DNA from: Oegoconia quadripuncta
Lineage: Eukaryota > Arthropoda > Insecta > Lepidoptera > Autostichidae
DNA: 64,000 nt
Direction: 5' to 3'
NCBI GenBank assembly: GCA_949316235.1
Contig: OX438759.1
Coordinates: 15,220,618 to 15,284,617, forward strand
The notes under the pieces: model-generated
Seen by the model: the letters and a program-made list of their open reading frames with translations, nothing else
Database searches by the model: none
Told to the model about the DNA's origin: nothing
Shown here: positions 9,871 through 21,200 of the stretch, piece after piece
Layout: every line of letters starts with the position of its first letter
Numbering within the stretch: position 1 is the first letter of the stretch
Made by a program: the position numbers and the translations under genes

Positions 9871-10789
9871 ATTATTCAACATTAAACAGAGTTTGTAGTT
9901 GTAAGGTGGCTATGTACTTCGCAAGGCCCTGTGCTCGGTTAATTACATTTTTATCGTAAGTCAGCCGTGAGATCATACACCGCGATCCCGGTTACATAGA
10001 TTCGCGTATTTTATGTGGCCTTGGTACATTTTATACACTATTTACAAACTCTTACTATGTTGTAGACATCTCAAGCAAAATATTTGAACTTTTCTAGAGT
10101 GCTTTCCTCAAACTTTTACCAAAATATGGGACCACCCTCATGGTATAACCTTTCTAGTAATTCCGTTTTTGTCATTCGGCTACGGAACCCTAAACATAAG
10201 AATATAACGTGAACCTCATGCTATTTCGTAATCGCATATAAGTCAAAAGTTAAAAATTAGATAAGCGACACGTGTCCGAATAATGGAATTTATGTCTTAT
10301 TGCAAACGATTACGACTGAAAGCGACACAAGATCTTAGGTCTTTTCACGGCTTTATTTTTCGTACGGCGGCGGCCGTAGTCGAATAAAAGCTTTTTTACT
10401 TCATATTATTTGCATCACAATTTTAATAAAAAGGATGTATATGTAAATTTGCAGAACTGGTTTGTATACCAATGAAAATTATTTTTATACGCTCGAGTCG
10501 TGAAAGAAGAAAAAGAAAATGTTTTTAATTCCGTGTAGGTATAGGCGGCAAAAACAGTTTTTAACCGATAAATGGCCAGCTTCTATTTTCGATGATTTGT
10601 GAAAAGTTTTTATTACTGTTCTGTAAATAGAACTGAACATTCTAGTTACTTCATGATGGAATGCTTATTTAGAATGATACAAATACAAGAGGAAAAAAAA
10701 ATTAACGGGCATAATAATATTTTCTTAGTCCTACATAGGCCTGTACAGATAAGTACCTACAAAGTTTTCGACGTCGAGTGAGTGTATAG
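9871..10789. other. Unassigned AT-rich stretch
   Basis: No family repeat. A CG-rich blip (GTACGGCGGCGGCCGTA, 10359-10375) is a short palindrome-like string. The 60-residue frame at 10599 is not recognised. Confidence 0.4.
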
Positions 10790-11175
10790 GTAGTACCTAA
10801 GGACTACAGGTAATTCAAAGCAATTAAAATGTAGAAAATGCATACATATTCGTACATACATAAAGTCACCTTTATCCCTAATGGAATGGTCATAGATATT
10901 CCAAACATTAGAGTTTGGGATGGGTGTACCAAATATTAAAAGTTTAATCATCCCCGGTTCATCTATTCAATTCAATTGTTTAGTTTTTGGCAACTCTTTG
11001 AATTTTGCCAGTGTCGAGTGAGTCATGAGGGTGACACGAAATGTTAATGTTTAAGCAAAGATGCGCCGCGATGTTACTCTCAGCTGGGCAGTCTAAAACA
11101 GAAAACAACACAAAATAAGCCATCACAGAAATCTACATGTGACAGGGGGTGACTCCATCGCGGTTAAAACGAGCA
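10790..11175. repeat. REP-3 interspersed repeat
   Basis: Contains AAAGTCACCTTTATCCCTAA, a CAAACATTAGAGTTTGGGAT segment, and later GGGGGTGACTCCATCGCGGTTAAAAC. The same blocks occur in order at 19690-19930 and, reversed, at 22855-23060, with small pieces at 21785, 31975, 37110, 37850 and 53465. I suspect the 3' part of a LINE but see no protein. Confidence 0.55.
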
Positions 11176-11329
11176 GATTTATGTCTTTTGGTGGAAACAT
11201 TCTTAAGGCCATAATTACACGGTTCAACAACATTGATTCACTTTGGTTGAAAGGCGCAGAAGTTAAAGGTAATGTTATTGAACATTGAAATTGTACGATT
11301 CACTTTTATGTTTTGTTCTCTTCAATTTA

Positions 11330-11637
11330 AGATCTTGTATTTTTATAATTTTGTTGATGGAGTCCTTTCCACACTTCTCTACATTCCGCCTTTTCCTTGA
11401 CATCCTTATACGGCAGGCATTTACTTTTTCCTTTACTTGTACCTGTGAGTTTTTCTAGGCCTTCTCTCTTCTTTTCCCGTCCACTATTCCTTCAATGATG
11501 TTCTTGATAAAGTTGTCGTGTCGTATCACATGATCCAACATCACTCCCCTTCTGTTTTCAATGATCCCGTATGTAGTCAACATACCGAACATTCGCACAA
11601 AGCGGTTCGAGTCTTCATTTATAATGCGAAAAGCCAA
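11330..11637 (-). pseudogene. RTE-type LINE, C-terminal reverse-transcriptase fragment
   Basis: The minus strand encodes GVMLDHVIRHDNFIKNIIEG (11637-11455), then after one frameshift YKDVKEKAECREVWKGLHQQ (about 11440-11340). This order, a HVIRHD...IEG..DGKR block followed by VKEKA..R..W, matches the extreme C-terminus of RTE-group non-LTR retrotransposon proteins as I know them. The catalytic reverse-transcriptase core is absent, consistent with 5' truncation. A small hairpin (AAAAGCCAAGG with its complement, 11631-11660) lies at its upstream edge. Confidence 0.65.
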
Positions 11638-11659
11638 GGTCCATGCCTTGGCTTTTTGC

Positions 11660-11850
11660 CCTCAACTTTAACTAAGTTCCGGCGTGTCTTTACTGAATCA
11701 TACAACTTTGGGATCTTCAAGAGCAGGGTGAATAGGCATCTACTGAGATCGCGTGCTTCATCCTCGGCCAAATTGTCACTTTCCATCAGGCGAGATTGTG
11801 GTCAATGGCGTATGAAGTTGTTCATAAAAAATCTATACTTTTATGTTTAA
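11660..11850 (+). pseudogene. Possible second LINE C-terminus, plus strand
   Basis: The plus frame reads ESYNFGIFKSRVNRHLLRSR, then SSSAKLSLSIRRD and WRMKLFI. An NFG.FKSRVNRHLL string is reminiscent of the C-termini of insect non-LTR reverse transcriptases. The evidence is resemblance only; no catalytic motif is present. Confidence 0.4.
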
Positions 11851-12234
11851 ATGATTTAATTTGGTTGCTTCATCCGTGTAATTATAGGCTTTATTCGTCT
11901 TTAACGACCCCACGGGAGAGACTTGGTTATATTATTTTCACCTGCCGTTACCGTCTTCCAAATACAAATATTAATATGAAGCATTATACTATCCAGATAA
12001 TTTTTATATTCCATACAGTAGAAAGTGCAGAGATAGTTACTGACTACTTTAGTACTGAAGCAATAAAATGAATGTCGGGAAAATGTACCCAGACGTTTGT
12101 ATTTTCATTTTCATTCAAATACGAATCATAGGCAGCAATTGTACCAGAGTTACGTTAGTACTATATTAATTTATATGCCGGAGTATATTGTCGAGTACCG
12201 GGCTCATAACGACGCAATGCAAATTTCTCGTATA
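11851..12234. other. Unassigned, with a small REP-3-like piece
   Basis: CGACCCCACGGGAGAGACTT (about 11906) resembles the GACTCCCACGGAAGAGAC segment of REP-3 at 19870. Nothing else is recognised. Confidence 0.35.
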
Positions 12235-12585
12235 CAGGGTGAATTTGAATTCGTTTAATTCCCATTAACCGGTGACGCCACTATTGAGACGAACAACTTT
12301 CCCCAAGGAACTATAGTCGAATTGGATCAAAAAATTTTCGATTAACCATATAAAGTAAACCATTCTGAAACCACCTTTTGTATGGAAGTCCAACAGTTTT
12401 CGGCTGGTGACTCCACTCCTTATTACGAATAACTTTTAAACCTTTTAACCATACCCGATTTTAGATGAAAATCGTGGTGGTGGTTTCAGGATCATTTACT
12501 TTGTACCAATCGAAAATTTTTTGATCGAATTCGGCTATGGTTCCTTCGGGAAAGTTGGGTATTACACAAATTCAAATTCACCCTG
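12235..12585. mobile_element. MITE-1, complete palindromic MITE
   Basis: A 351-bp element between TA dinucleotides (12233-12234, 12586-12587). Ends are CAGGGTGAATTTGAATTCG and the complement of CAGGGTGAATTTGAATTTG. The inverted symmetry extends far inward: AAATTTTCGATTAACCATA on the left mirrors TACCAATCGAAAATTT on the right, and TCTGAAACCACC mirrors GGTGGTTTCAGGA. TA duplication and CAGGG ends point to a Tc1/mariner-mobilised MITE; no protein is encoded. Relatives: 5836, 57798 and 61497. Confidence 0.85.
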
Positions 12586-12603
12586 TATAATTTAATTGTA
12601 ATT

Positions 12604-12855
12604 GATAGGATTTTTAACCCCCGACGAAAAACGACGGGTGTTATGTGTTCAGTCTTTGTCCGGACGTTTGATGAAAATCGTTTAATCTTTAACTTCTTAC
12701 ACAGTTTTTGGTGTATTTCGATGATATCATAGACTTTTGGGGTCTTTAAAATTTTTAATTTTTATGATTAATTGTTTTCTTCATTCTTAGCTATGTTTGA
12801 TGGAAATCGATTAAGCAGTTCAGACTATATTTAGCATTTAATATCTGCATCTATC
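12604..12855 (+). repeat. REP-1 interspersed repeat, plus
   Basis: Starts CCCCGACGAAAAACGACGGG, then CAGTCTTTGTCCGGACG, GTGTATTTCGATGATATCA and GTTTGATGGAAATCGATTAA. It begins just after MITE-1. Confidence 0.65.
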
Positions 12856-13144
12856 TATCTATTGTTTTCTTTGGTTTTATTTAAACCAAAGTTGGTATTA
12901 TAAAAGTAAATAAAACCAGACTATATGAATTCAGTAACTAACCTGCTCTGCACTTTACTACAGTAGACAGATATCTAGAAATAAAAATAATTGTAGCTAG
13001 AAAATAATATAGTCAAAATTCAAATTCAAATTATTAATTTTACCAGAATATAGGTACACAACGGTGTTTCAATATTAAAAATAGGGCCCATTACATTCTG
13101 GCTGCTGAGGGTGCAAAATTTGACAAATCTATATTTAATTATAA

Positions 13145-13426
13145 TTAAAGCTTTTCGCCGCCGGCTTCGCCTGCGTGGCACAACTTTGTCGCGGATATTT
13201 GTTTATCCCGCGGGAACTATTCACTTTAGCGGGATAAAAAATATGCTATGTCTTAATCCATCGTATTTTCTACACCAAATTTCCTACAAATCCGATCGGC
13301 CTTTTCGCCGTGATTGAGCAACAAACAAACAAATAAACAAACAAACAAACAAACAAATAAACAAACAAACAAATAAATAAATTAACAAACATCCAAACTT
13401 TCGCATTTATAATATTAGTTAGAAAT
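13145..13426 (+). repeat. REP-2 copy with expanded CAAA microsatellite
   Basis: Blocks GCCGCCGGCTTCGCCTGCG, ATCCCGCGGGAACTATTCAC and GCCGTGATTGAGCAACAAAC match the family. The tail has expanded to about 70 bp of (CAAA/TAAA)n at 13320-13390, then ends CCAAACTTTCGCATTTATAA. Confidence 0.75.
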
Positions 13427-13454
13427 TATACAATTTTAAATGTGCAACTTGCAA

Positions 13455-13620
13455 AATCAAAATCAAAAATGTTTTATTTCGTAAGTTATAAGAATAACAT
13501 TTGAAATCGTCATTCATTACATACAGTTATCGCTCATTCACTAGGCAGTCTCCCCAGAGAAGAACGAGCAAGAAACTCAGGGGTTGTTCTTTTTAAATAA
13601 GTTAGAAGCAAGCAAGGAGT
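13455..13620 (-). mobile_element. J-type LINE 3' UTR, minus
   Basis: Reversed tail CAAAATCAAAATCAAAA, then GTTTTATTTCGTAAGTT and CCCCAGAGAAGAACGAGCAA, closely matching 55500-55660 in reverse. Only the 3' UTR remains. Confidence 0.75.
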
Positions 13621-14364
13621 AAGTATTCAAAAATTGACAACATTTCAAAATTAATGTCAAATCTTCAAATAAATATCAAAATTAAAATGAATGTCTGTTT
13701 TCTATTTCCAATCTCTTCCTAAATAGTATAAAACAAAGTCGTTATCCGCGTCTGTTTTGTTAGCTGTTCTAATTACCTAAGCAAGGGATTTTGATGCGAC
13801 TTTCACGACTTTTAGAAGTTTTTTATGTTTACTACAATTGATAGTTTATATTTTACTTCGAGATCCACGCGGACGATGTCGCGGTCATTAAGCTAGTACT
13901 TAATAAAGTTTCAACGTGGTAATAATTACTGCTTAAGGTACCTAAGTATAATTATAAGGTCTACAAAGTGAATCGTAAATTGATGAACAAGAAAGTCACT
14001 TTCAAAAACCCTCTCAGCTGTAAGTGCCCCTTTGAATGTTGTTTGGAAAATAAGTCCTTCAGTATACAAACACTTCTCTATCAATATTTGATCTATGCTT
14101 AAGATCTCTGCATCGGAATTATGCGTATGTTAAGAGTGTTATCTTTGACTTACTGCTTTCAACGGGCTCAATATCTATCTCATCTCATATAAATCTCATC
14201 ATATGTCCCTTTCGCTTGCCCCGGATTGTGGGTTCCGTTGTAAGACAGCCAGTAAAATTACTTGCTTACGTCGACATTATCTTTGGAAAGATGTGTCAGT
14301 CTTTAATTTTATGTTGTGTAGATATGACAAACGAGCCAGCATAATTAATGTAATTATATTACAC
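13621..14364. other. Unassigned stretch
   Basis: No repeat family, tRNA box or credible ORF noticed. Confidence 0.4.
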
Positions 14365-14590
14365 TAGTATCTACACGCGGTTTTCCTCTCGCGTGGAATC
14401 CGTATATGTTACATGTGTAATTTGATAATCCTGCCGGAACTGCTCACTTTATCGGGATTAAAAAATATTCAATGTCTTATCCCAGAACATTTTCTAATCG
14501 TGTATCACATGTCATCCGAATTCATTCATCTGTTTCTTCATGATTGAACTACGAACATACAAATAAAAAAACTTCCGATAAATTATAATT
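14365..14590 (+). repeat. Degraded REP-2 copy
   Basis: GCGGTTTTCCTCTCGCGTGG, CCTGCCGGAACTGCTCACTT and CATGATTGAACTACGAACA follow the family order but with many substitutions. Confidence 0.55.
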
Positions 14591-16511
14591 TAGATAGACT
14601 AGTGTAACTAATACTATATACTTACCAAAGTTAGTATTTATATTCGTCAGATAAACCAACAAAAATACAAACTTTCGTATTTAACTGCAACTTTTAGGGA
14701 GAAAAGACCTCACGTATAATCGTATGGTATAGGCAACACACCTACGTATTGAGTATTTGTAGCTACTTGCTTGCTGATCCCCGAAGTTTTCCCTAACTTT
14801 TCCAAACATGTCTATTTCACTCACTCCCACAACTAGACCCTAACTACATCTCCTTCAGCCTCATGTTCCCCTGGTAGTTGCCGGGCGTTAGAGCACCGCA
14901 CGCCCTCACCGCGCACACATGCGCATTGCACACGTATCCGTGCTCCAATCCAATGCGTCCTCATACATGTGTCAGTCAGTGTCAGTTCAGTTCTCTTTAT
15001 TCTTGCATGTATACTGTATTGAGTGTTTGCTTGAATGTGTTGAAATACTCTCATCCGAAATGGAAATATGAACCCATATTATTTCAGTGTAGATTTTCTT
15101 TTAGAACGACAGAGACAGGGCGATTTGAAGGAAATAGGGCGGGCATAATAAAATTTTTTTTAGCTTCATGCTTGTTCTGTATTCTAAGCTTCATGCATAA
15201 AACACTTTTAAAAGAAATTAAAAATGCAACCTGACCTTTTTATGAATAACCCTTAGATATAAACGGTCATATTTAGTGGTTACTACACTATTATCTTCAA
15301 AGAGAATTTACCAGTGACCGCTGAGAAAATCGATCTGCAAGACCACTTGATTAAATTATATGAAATTATTCAATGCTCCGTATAACAGGTTTGAAAATTT
15401 ACCTATTACTTAAATATATACCAGTGTCATTCATTCATCTTCGTGAAATGTAGAGAAGCTACAGAATATTATTATTATTTTCCTTAGCTTTCCTTCCTAC
15501 CCCTGATAAAGATTTCACCAAACACGTGGGTTTACGTTTACTAAACCTTACTTAGAGACTTATGCGCCACTTCTAATGTTGTCACCGTCTTTACCTCCTG
15601 TTGCGTTATGTCGCCCTGGTACTCACAGTGACAATTTTCGTTAGGTGAAGACTTAAGTTCTAATTAAAATATTGTTTTAAAAACGGTGAATGTATCTCCG
15701 AAAATAGCCACTTATTTGTAAAATAAAACAAACATTCCAAAAAGCATAACAAAGTTTAGTAGAGCTTTTGCATTCATTGCTTACAGTCGCTTTACTATAG
15801 GTATAGGGTATACATAAATCAGCGGGCATCATTTTGCGGGGCAATTAATGCAAGCAACCCTATGTTTTTGTTCAAAAACATTTCGTGTCATAAATTGAAC
15901 TCAAATGATAGTGAAGCGCGGATAGTCAGTGGCCTCCAGCTTTTCCCGTGTAAGCGTTCAAATTGTGAGAGCAAGCATAATTACAGATTGCCCATAGATC
16001 GATATCCTTTGTAATTTAAAGGATATAATTTAAAGTTTATGAGCCAGTTTTCAAATTTCGAATAACCGACGACGTCAATCAAGAATCATTAAGTAATTTC
16101 AATGTTTAGGGTGATTATTGATTTACTTTCAACATTGACGTCGAATTCGAAGTATATATTTTAAAGTAAATAAATCTACATTAAAATGACTGTAAACATT
16201 GACGTGGCATCGATAAATATTTCATCATATATTAAAAATAATAATAATTACGACAGTGAACATAGAAAACTGATTGAGTGAGTGAGTGATGCGAGCGTTT
16301 CAGTAAAAATATTTTTTACTCTGTAGTGGCTGACGTCGGTTGTTTTTTTCTTTCAAGTTTTGTTTTAAGGTCTATTACCGATACCTATTGAATTATGCCA
16401 CACAACAGCGTCTGTAAAATCTTTATACTATTAATAAATTATCAATGCTTTGAATGTTATGCCATAATATTCGGACAAGTTCTGATTGATTATTGATTTT
16501 TAGACAAAATA
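14591..16511. other. Unassigned stretch with one CG-richer patch
   Basis: About 14850-15010 is richer in C and CG than its surroundings and open in both directions (73 and 118 residues), but the peptides are low-complexity Cys/His/Thr-rich and not recognised. No repeat family found in the rest. Confidence 0.35.
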
Positions 16512-16931
16512 TTGGGCTTTTACCTATGAACTTGGAGATTTTTTCTTCGTTAATCATATGTACCAATTACTGCGATTTTCAAAGCTATATCCCAATTTGT
16601 TTTTTATTTGGAAAATGGAATATAATTTCAAGGTTTCACATGAAATATTTTTTAATTTCTGGGCTAAATCACATAATAAAAAAAAATTTAACAGAGCTCT
16701 TTTCATGTGCTTCCCATAATCATTTCTTAGATTCGCTGAAGTTATTATAAAGCGGTTACTTTTAAAAATTAACGCTGCCTATACGTAACTTAATGTTATC
16801 CGATAATACACACAAAGTTTAGCTAAATTTGGATTTGCCGTTCCCAAAAAAAATCAAAAATGTTTGTGTAGAGAAAACAGTCTTAATGAAATTCTTCATA
16901 CAAAACGCCAATTTCATAAGTAAGGACCTAA
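16512..16931. mobile_element. MITE-2, complete copy
   Basis: A 420-bp element between TA dinucleotides (16510-16511, 16932-16933). Left end TTGGGCTTTTACCTATGAAC; right end, reversed, TTAGGTCCTTACTTATGAAA. It shares its interior with 56792-57104, from TTCTTCGTTAATCATATGTA to CACAAAGTTTAGCTAAA; this copy has an extra ~90 bp near its right end. No coding capacity that I recognise, so probably mobilised in trans by a TA-targeting transposase. Confidence 0.75.
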
Positions 16932-17193
16932 TACTATTTAGTATTTTGTCCTTTGATGAGCAGAGACGGTGGAAGTTAATTTTAGGAGAATCTCCTTGAG
17001 TCACATCCTGAGACGGACTGGCTACAGACAAGCTAACTATTATGTGTCAACGAATACCCAACCAAAACAAGACGCCATTGTTTCAACTTTGTTTGTGCTT
17101 CCGTCGCGACAAAAAAATGATACTTTATACAGTAACATCGTATACAAATGTATGATGCGTATTACAAGTTTATGATTTGAATATTGATACTAC
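16932..17193. other. Short spacer ending in a target duplication
   Basis: Bases 17181-17193 (ATATTGATACTAC) are repeated at 17404-17416 and bracket the next element. Confidence 0.6.
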
Positions 17194-17403
17194 ATACATA
17201 CATACATAATGTCACGTCTGTTTCCCGTTGGGGTAGGCAGAGACCACAGACTTCCACTTGCTACGATCCTGACACACCTCTTCTGCTTCCTTCACTCTCA
17301 TAAGGTTCATACATGCTCGTCGGTTTAGGGTACTCTTGACTTGGCCTTTCCTTAAGACGTCCCCGATTTGATCATGGTACGTTCGCCGTGGTCTTCCCCT
17401 ACT
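17194..17403 (-). pseudogene. 5'-truncated RTE LINE insertion with 13-bp target duplication
   Basis: The minus strand is open across the insertion, encoding SRGRPRRTYHDQIGDVLRKG, ...LNRRACMNLMRVKEAEE, ...DRSKWKSVVSAYPNGKQT and a TGA at 17214-17212. A GRPR..Y.DQI block followed by KEAEE...D...W is the extreme C-terminus of RTE-type retrotransposon proteins. The 3' end has a (TACA)n tail, and ATATTGATACTAC flanks both sides. Severe 5' truncation, simple tail and target duplication together are the hallmark of target-primed reverse transcription. The intact duplication and open frame suggest recent insertion. It has no ATG, so it is not an independent gene. Confidence 0.85.
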
Positions 17404-17416
17404 ATATTGATACTAC

Positions 17417-18706
17417 TGGTTGTCTAATTCCGCAATACTGTATACAAAGTTAAATATTTAGTCGTACGCATTTGATATCAAGGCTTATTGAGGAATACAG
17501 CAGGAGAAATATGAGTGATGTATTGAAAAGGTATTTAAAATGCAATGAAATGTAAACGTTAAAAACATACATTTTATTAGAGTAAGTTTCACAATGATAT
17601 ACAGATATGCCTATGCCAATTTAAGCTTTACGTACCTACATTAAGAGGTTTTATTCCATGCAGTGGCGCTCTCTATGGATAAATTAAGATTTCTTTTTAA
17701 ATTCGGAATAAATCAAAAATATCGCTCTGTCCTGCACCCGAGATACCTAAAAGTTAATTGTAAATACCTAATACGTAGCTTTAATGACGGTTATTTTCTA
17801 GAATACTAATAAAGTGTTATTTAAGTATTGTTTTAGAGTTTTCGAGTGTAGAGAAATCTTTTTTGATTTATGCTGATTTAATTTTTGTTTTTCCAATGAG
17901 CCACTCGACGGAATAAGCCCTCTTAACTCATAAATACGTAGGTGTGACTATATGGAGACCGCAATTATCTGAAATATAGATCAATCTGCGGTGTAGACAA
18001 CTTAGAAATAGATTTTATCTCCCTTACCACACTTCTTTCGAACAAAAGCTGTATCAATAAAACTATACAATGGCCCGCAAATTTCGTAACACGCCTAATT
18101 TTAAATCGGTTTATGACGTTGTAAGTCAGGAGGCCTATAATGTTGCACGTTGCATCTGTCAAAACAAAACAGCCAGCCATAAGCAGGGATTGCGCAAACG
18201 GTATAAAAGGGCCGAGTTCACCCAAATACCTTCTCCCGTTTCGTAAACTAAACGCTCTAAACAGGTGTATAATTGTTTTACAAAACATGGAAAAATGTGA
18301 AAAGAGGCCGGGCCGTTGTCGTGAATTAGTAACTGGTGCGAGCGCAGCATGTTCACATATTCACAAGTAATGTTTAGATTACGAATTTTATGAGACAACT
18401 GCATTTCACAGGCTTGTAATACTTACTATATGCAGACCGAACATAAGATCATTAAGCTACATGTAAGTTTTGACGTATCTGGTATGTAACGTCTAAAAAT
18501 TGGTTATATTGTCTAGACTATTTGAATATGAATTTGTTTGTATTTTGTGCGGATACAATAAATATTTCTATTTAAAATCTTCTCATTGTTAAGTTCATAC
18601 AATACCTATGATATATGATTTCCATAGCTATTGTATGGACATAGCAATTAAATTAATACACAACAAAAACTTTCAATTAAAGCTAATTATCTTCCAAACA
18701 GCTAGC
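17417..18706. other. Unassigned stretch
   Basis: Overlapping frames on both strands at 17965-18404 resemble no known protein. No repeat family noticed. Confidence 0.4.
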
Positions 18707-18832
18707 CCGTATTAATAAACGATTAAGATTACATTAAGTTGATGCTTGAGAAGCTGTTGCATATTTAAAACATTATAAAAAAAACAGTATTGAGACTGAG
18801 ACGCGATCTCAATCTCAAGAATGGTTTACATC
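18707..18832. mobile_element. MITE-3, short copy
   Basis: Left end GCCCGTATTAATAAAC, interior GCTTGAGAAGCTGTTGCATA, right end CGATCTCAATCTCAAGAATG. It matches 28235-28460 in order, with weaker terminal symmetry on the right. Confidence 0.6.
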
Positions 18833-18849
18833 CGCACAAAGACTGGACA

Positions 18850-18905
18850 CACACCCGTCAAGCACAAAATACCATTAATTTTTCGTGGGGGGTTAGAAAT
18901 GACAT
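18850..18905 (-). repeat. REP-1 fragment, minus
   Basis: ACACCCGTCAAG, ATTTTTCGTGGGGGGTTAGA resembles the antisense hallmark of REP-1. About 55 bp only. Confidence 0.45.
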
Positions 18906-19689
18906 CCTCGCGATAACCTCACCGTCTTTGTTTACGGAAACATTAGACGTAAAACGTATTCCTGTTAACATTACTCTCGCATCGTGTTCATGCACTGCTC
19001 ATACGCAGACGCATCCTTCCGCTGCATTGGCAGTAGACTGCAATACGGAAGACGCTCCACACATGGGCCTATTTATGGATATGAACCCGATATTTTCTTT
19101 ATCGAGCGTGGTCGTAAAATATATTTCGAAAATGGACACTCTAGTGTAGTAAAGGCGATTACGGATAAGATTGAAACAATTAAAATGTGTATTTTTTTAT
19201 CAACTGTCAAATATTTATCGCAATTTGATTTATAATTGTTCCTTGCGTTTCAAATTCAATTCGTCCATGTGTTATGGTACGGCAAATGTCTTTTCAATTG
19301 AACGTTCTAGACGTTTTCTCTGGATAATTGTGTGACATAGGTACATTTTGTTAACTTAGAAAATGTGTGTAGGATAATTTCACCAAAACTATTTGAATGT
19401 ATCCAAGATTTGATTATTTTTTATTTATTATTATGTTATTTTATTAGATATTAGATTTATTTATTATATTATTAGATATTAATATTATTATTAGGACCCC
19501 ATTCTGTCCCACTGCTGGGCGCAAAGGCAAAGTTTTGATATGAGAACAATTAATTTAAAATTACGATAAAAGTACTCAGTCCTTTTAGACATTTATTTCA
19601 TTATCTTAAATAATGTGTTACAATTTTTTGGAAATTCATAAATATTTCCTACGTAACTGCATAATATTCTCGCAAATAAACTGAACGAA
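18906..19689. other. Unassigned stretch
   Basis: A short piece at 19495-19545 (CCCACTGCTGGGCGCAAAGG) looks like a relic of an RTE 3' end in minus orientation. The 119-residue plus frame at 18790-19149 runs from MITE-3 across REP-1 and is not a gene. Confidence 0.4.
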
Positions 19690-19930
19690 CAACATCCATA
19701 CATACCTATATTACGTCATGAACTTAATCCCAAATGGGATGGTTAGAGATAACCCCAAACATTCGCGTTTGGGTGATCCAAACATTGACATAGGGGGTTG
19801 GGGGTGAGTCTATCGCCGTTAAAACATAGATCTTTGGGGTTGCAAGTCTCATAGGTGTCTTTTACGACTCCCACGGAAGAGACAAGTTGGTTCTATTCTA
19901 TTTGAGTGCCGAAATCACACAGCATTTTAA
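19690..19930. repeat. REP-3 interspersed repeat
   Basis: ATTACGTCATGAACTTAATC, CAAACATTCGCGTTTGGGTG, GGGTGAGTCTATCGCCGTTA and TTTTACGACTCCCACGGAAG follow each other as in the other copies. Confidence 0.55.
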
Positions 19931-20939
19931 ATATTATTGCATTTAACCTATCCCAGCGAGAGTTGGTTGACACAGCCTACAAATTACTCTTTTGCAAAAT
20001 AAAAATATTTCTAATAATAATACCGAAAACATGATACTGTGAAAGTAGCTAAACTAAAACAGACTTGCAGTAGTCATATCTGTCAGTTGTGTGATTTCCA
20101 CTGAAGCGTGGAGTCAAACGTAATTCCCGAAAAGACCGCTCTATTTTTGTCATGTTCCCGATTCAAATATCAAAAACGATTAAACAACGTGCATGCACAT
20201 AACCAAATAAATTCTGTGTTCTATGGTGGTACAATTATAATTTATAAGTACATCGTGTAATACAATAATTTTACACATTTCCAAAAACAAAATAAATAAA
20301 TCCACATTCAAAAATGGAAACATTCCCCTATACCTTGCTGTCCCGGAAATCTAGTGGCTTTTCCTCTTTGAATAGCTAGACTCAGTTTTTGTGCGACGTC
20401 AAAAATTTCTATATACCAGACGCTCAGTTATCTCTTGAAAAAAAACAATGAGCACCTGGCCCCCACGGCCCAAGGGTTTCTAATTTATAAGTATCTATGT
20501 ACACAGTGGAGACTTTAGTACGTATGTAAGTATATCCACTGAATTTATTAAACGTCTCTGTAGAAGATTAATGGAACACTAAGTTCACCGTACTTTCACT
20601 GTGGTGACCTCGCCTCGCCCTTCGGATGCGCTTCTGGGAGCGTACTGTGCAATGTTACCTACATCTAACTAATGCATTGAATAGAGATTTAATTATCAAT
20701 TTTGTACGACAGAATAAAGTGGATGAGTCTTATATAAACAAAAATATGGCTACAGCCATTAGTAGTACTTAAGTACCCACAGGGGCGCCTAACTTGCCAT
20801 AGGTGGCCAGCTGCCGGCCAGCTGATCAACTAACGTAAATTCAATTTCCGTGTCACCAAAATGGACGAGTATAACGCAGAGATGGATTGACCTTTCATTA
20901 CCTAGTTGACAAAATTTGGAATCAATAAAGTGAAGCAGA
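19931..20939. other. Unassigned stretch
   Basis: Nothing recognised apart from a short palindrome-like GGCCAGCTGCCGGCCAGCTG string at 20804-20823. Confidence 0.4.
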
Positions 20940-21200
20940 GTAATTCTGTTGAAAGTTTAGACTGGGTGATTTTCTAAGAGGGGCACCGAGTGTTCCAGTG
21001 TGACACTGATGGCTACGCCCATGAGTTCTGATTGATTCCCGCCAATGTCTTATGACACTGAAACGTGGTCTCTCACTATGTCTCATAAGAAAGCTTAAGG
21101 TCACCCTCGATGCTTTGGGAGAGCGATGCTTGGCGGTGATCGAATAAGAAATGAGTGGAATGGAGTGGAGATCATGCACCGGCAGTCGCTGGATATATGC
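20940..21200 (+). pseudogene. Decayed RTE LINE fragment, plus strand
   Basis: One plus frame reads YDTETWSLTMSHKKA, a stop, then GRAMLGGDRIRNEW. This follows the RTE pattern of an AETWSL..., RAMLG...D.IRNE block just before the C-terminus (compare RAMLGVSLRD at 29167 on the minus strand). Another frame near 21183 reads GSRWIYAAF, like the later GSRW..AA motif. Stops and frameshifts make it a relic. Confidence 0.6.

Noticed and set aside
13320..13390. CRISPR-like or regulatory array in the CAAA-rich tract
   Set aside because: Simple (CAAA/TAAA)n microsatellite at the end of a REP-2 element; no spacers, and the host is a eukaryote.
17965..18404. Overlapping ORFs on both strands as a gene
   Set aside because: Peptides conflict, have no family features and no start context; probably chance openness in a slightly GC-richer patch.
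18790..19149. 119-residue ORF as a gene
   Set aside because: It starts inside MITE-3, runs through a REP-1 piece and shows no recognisable domain.
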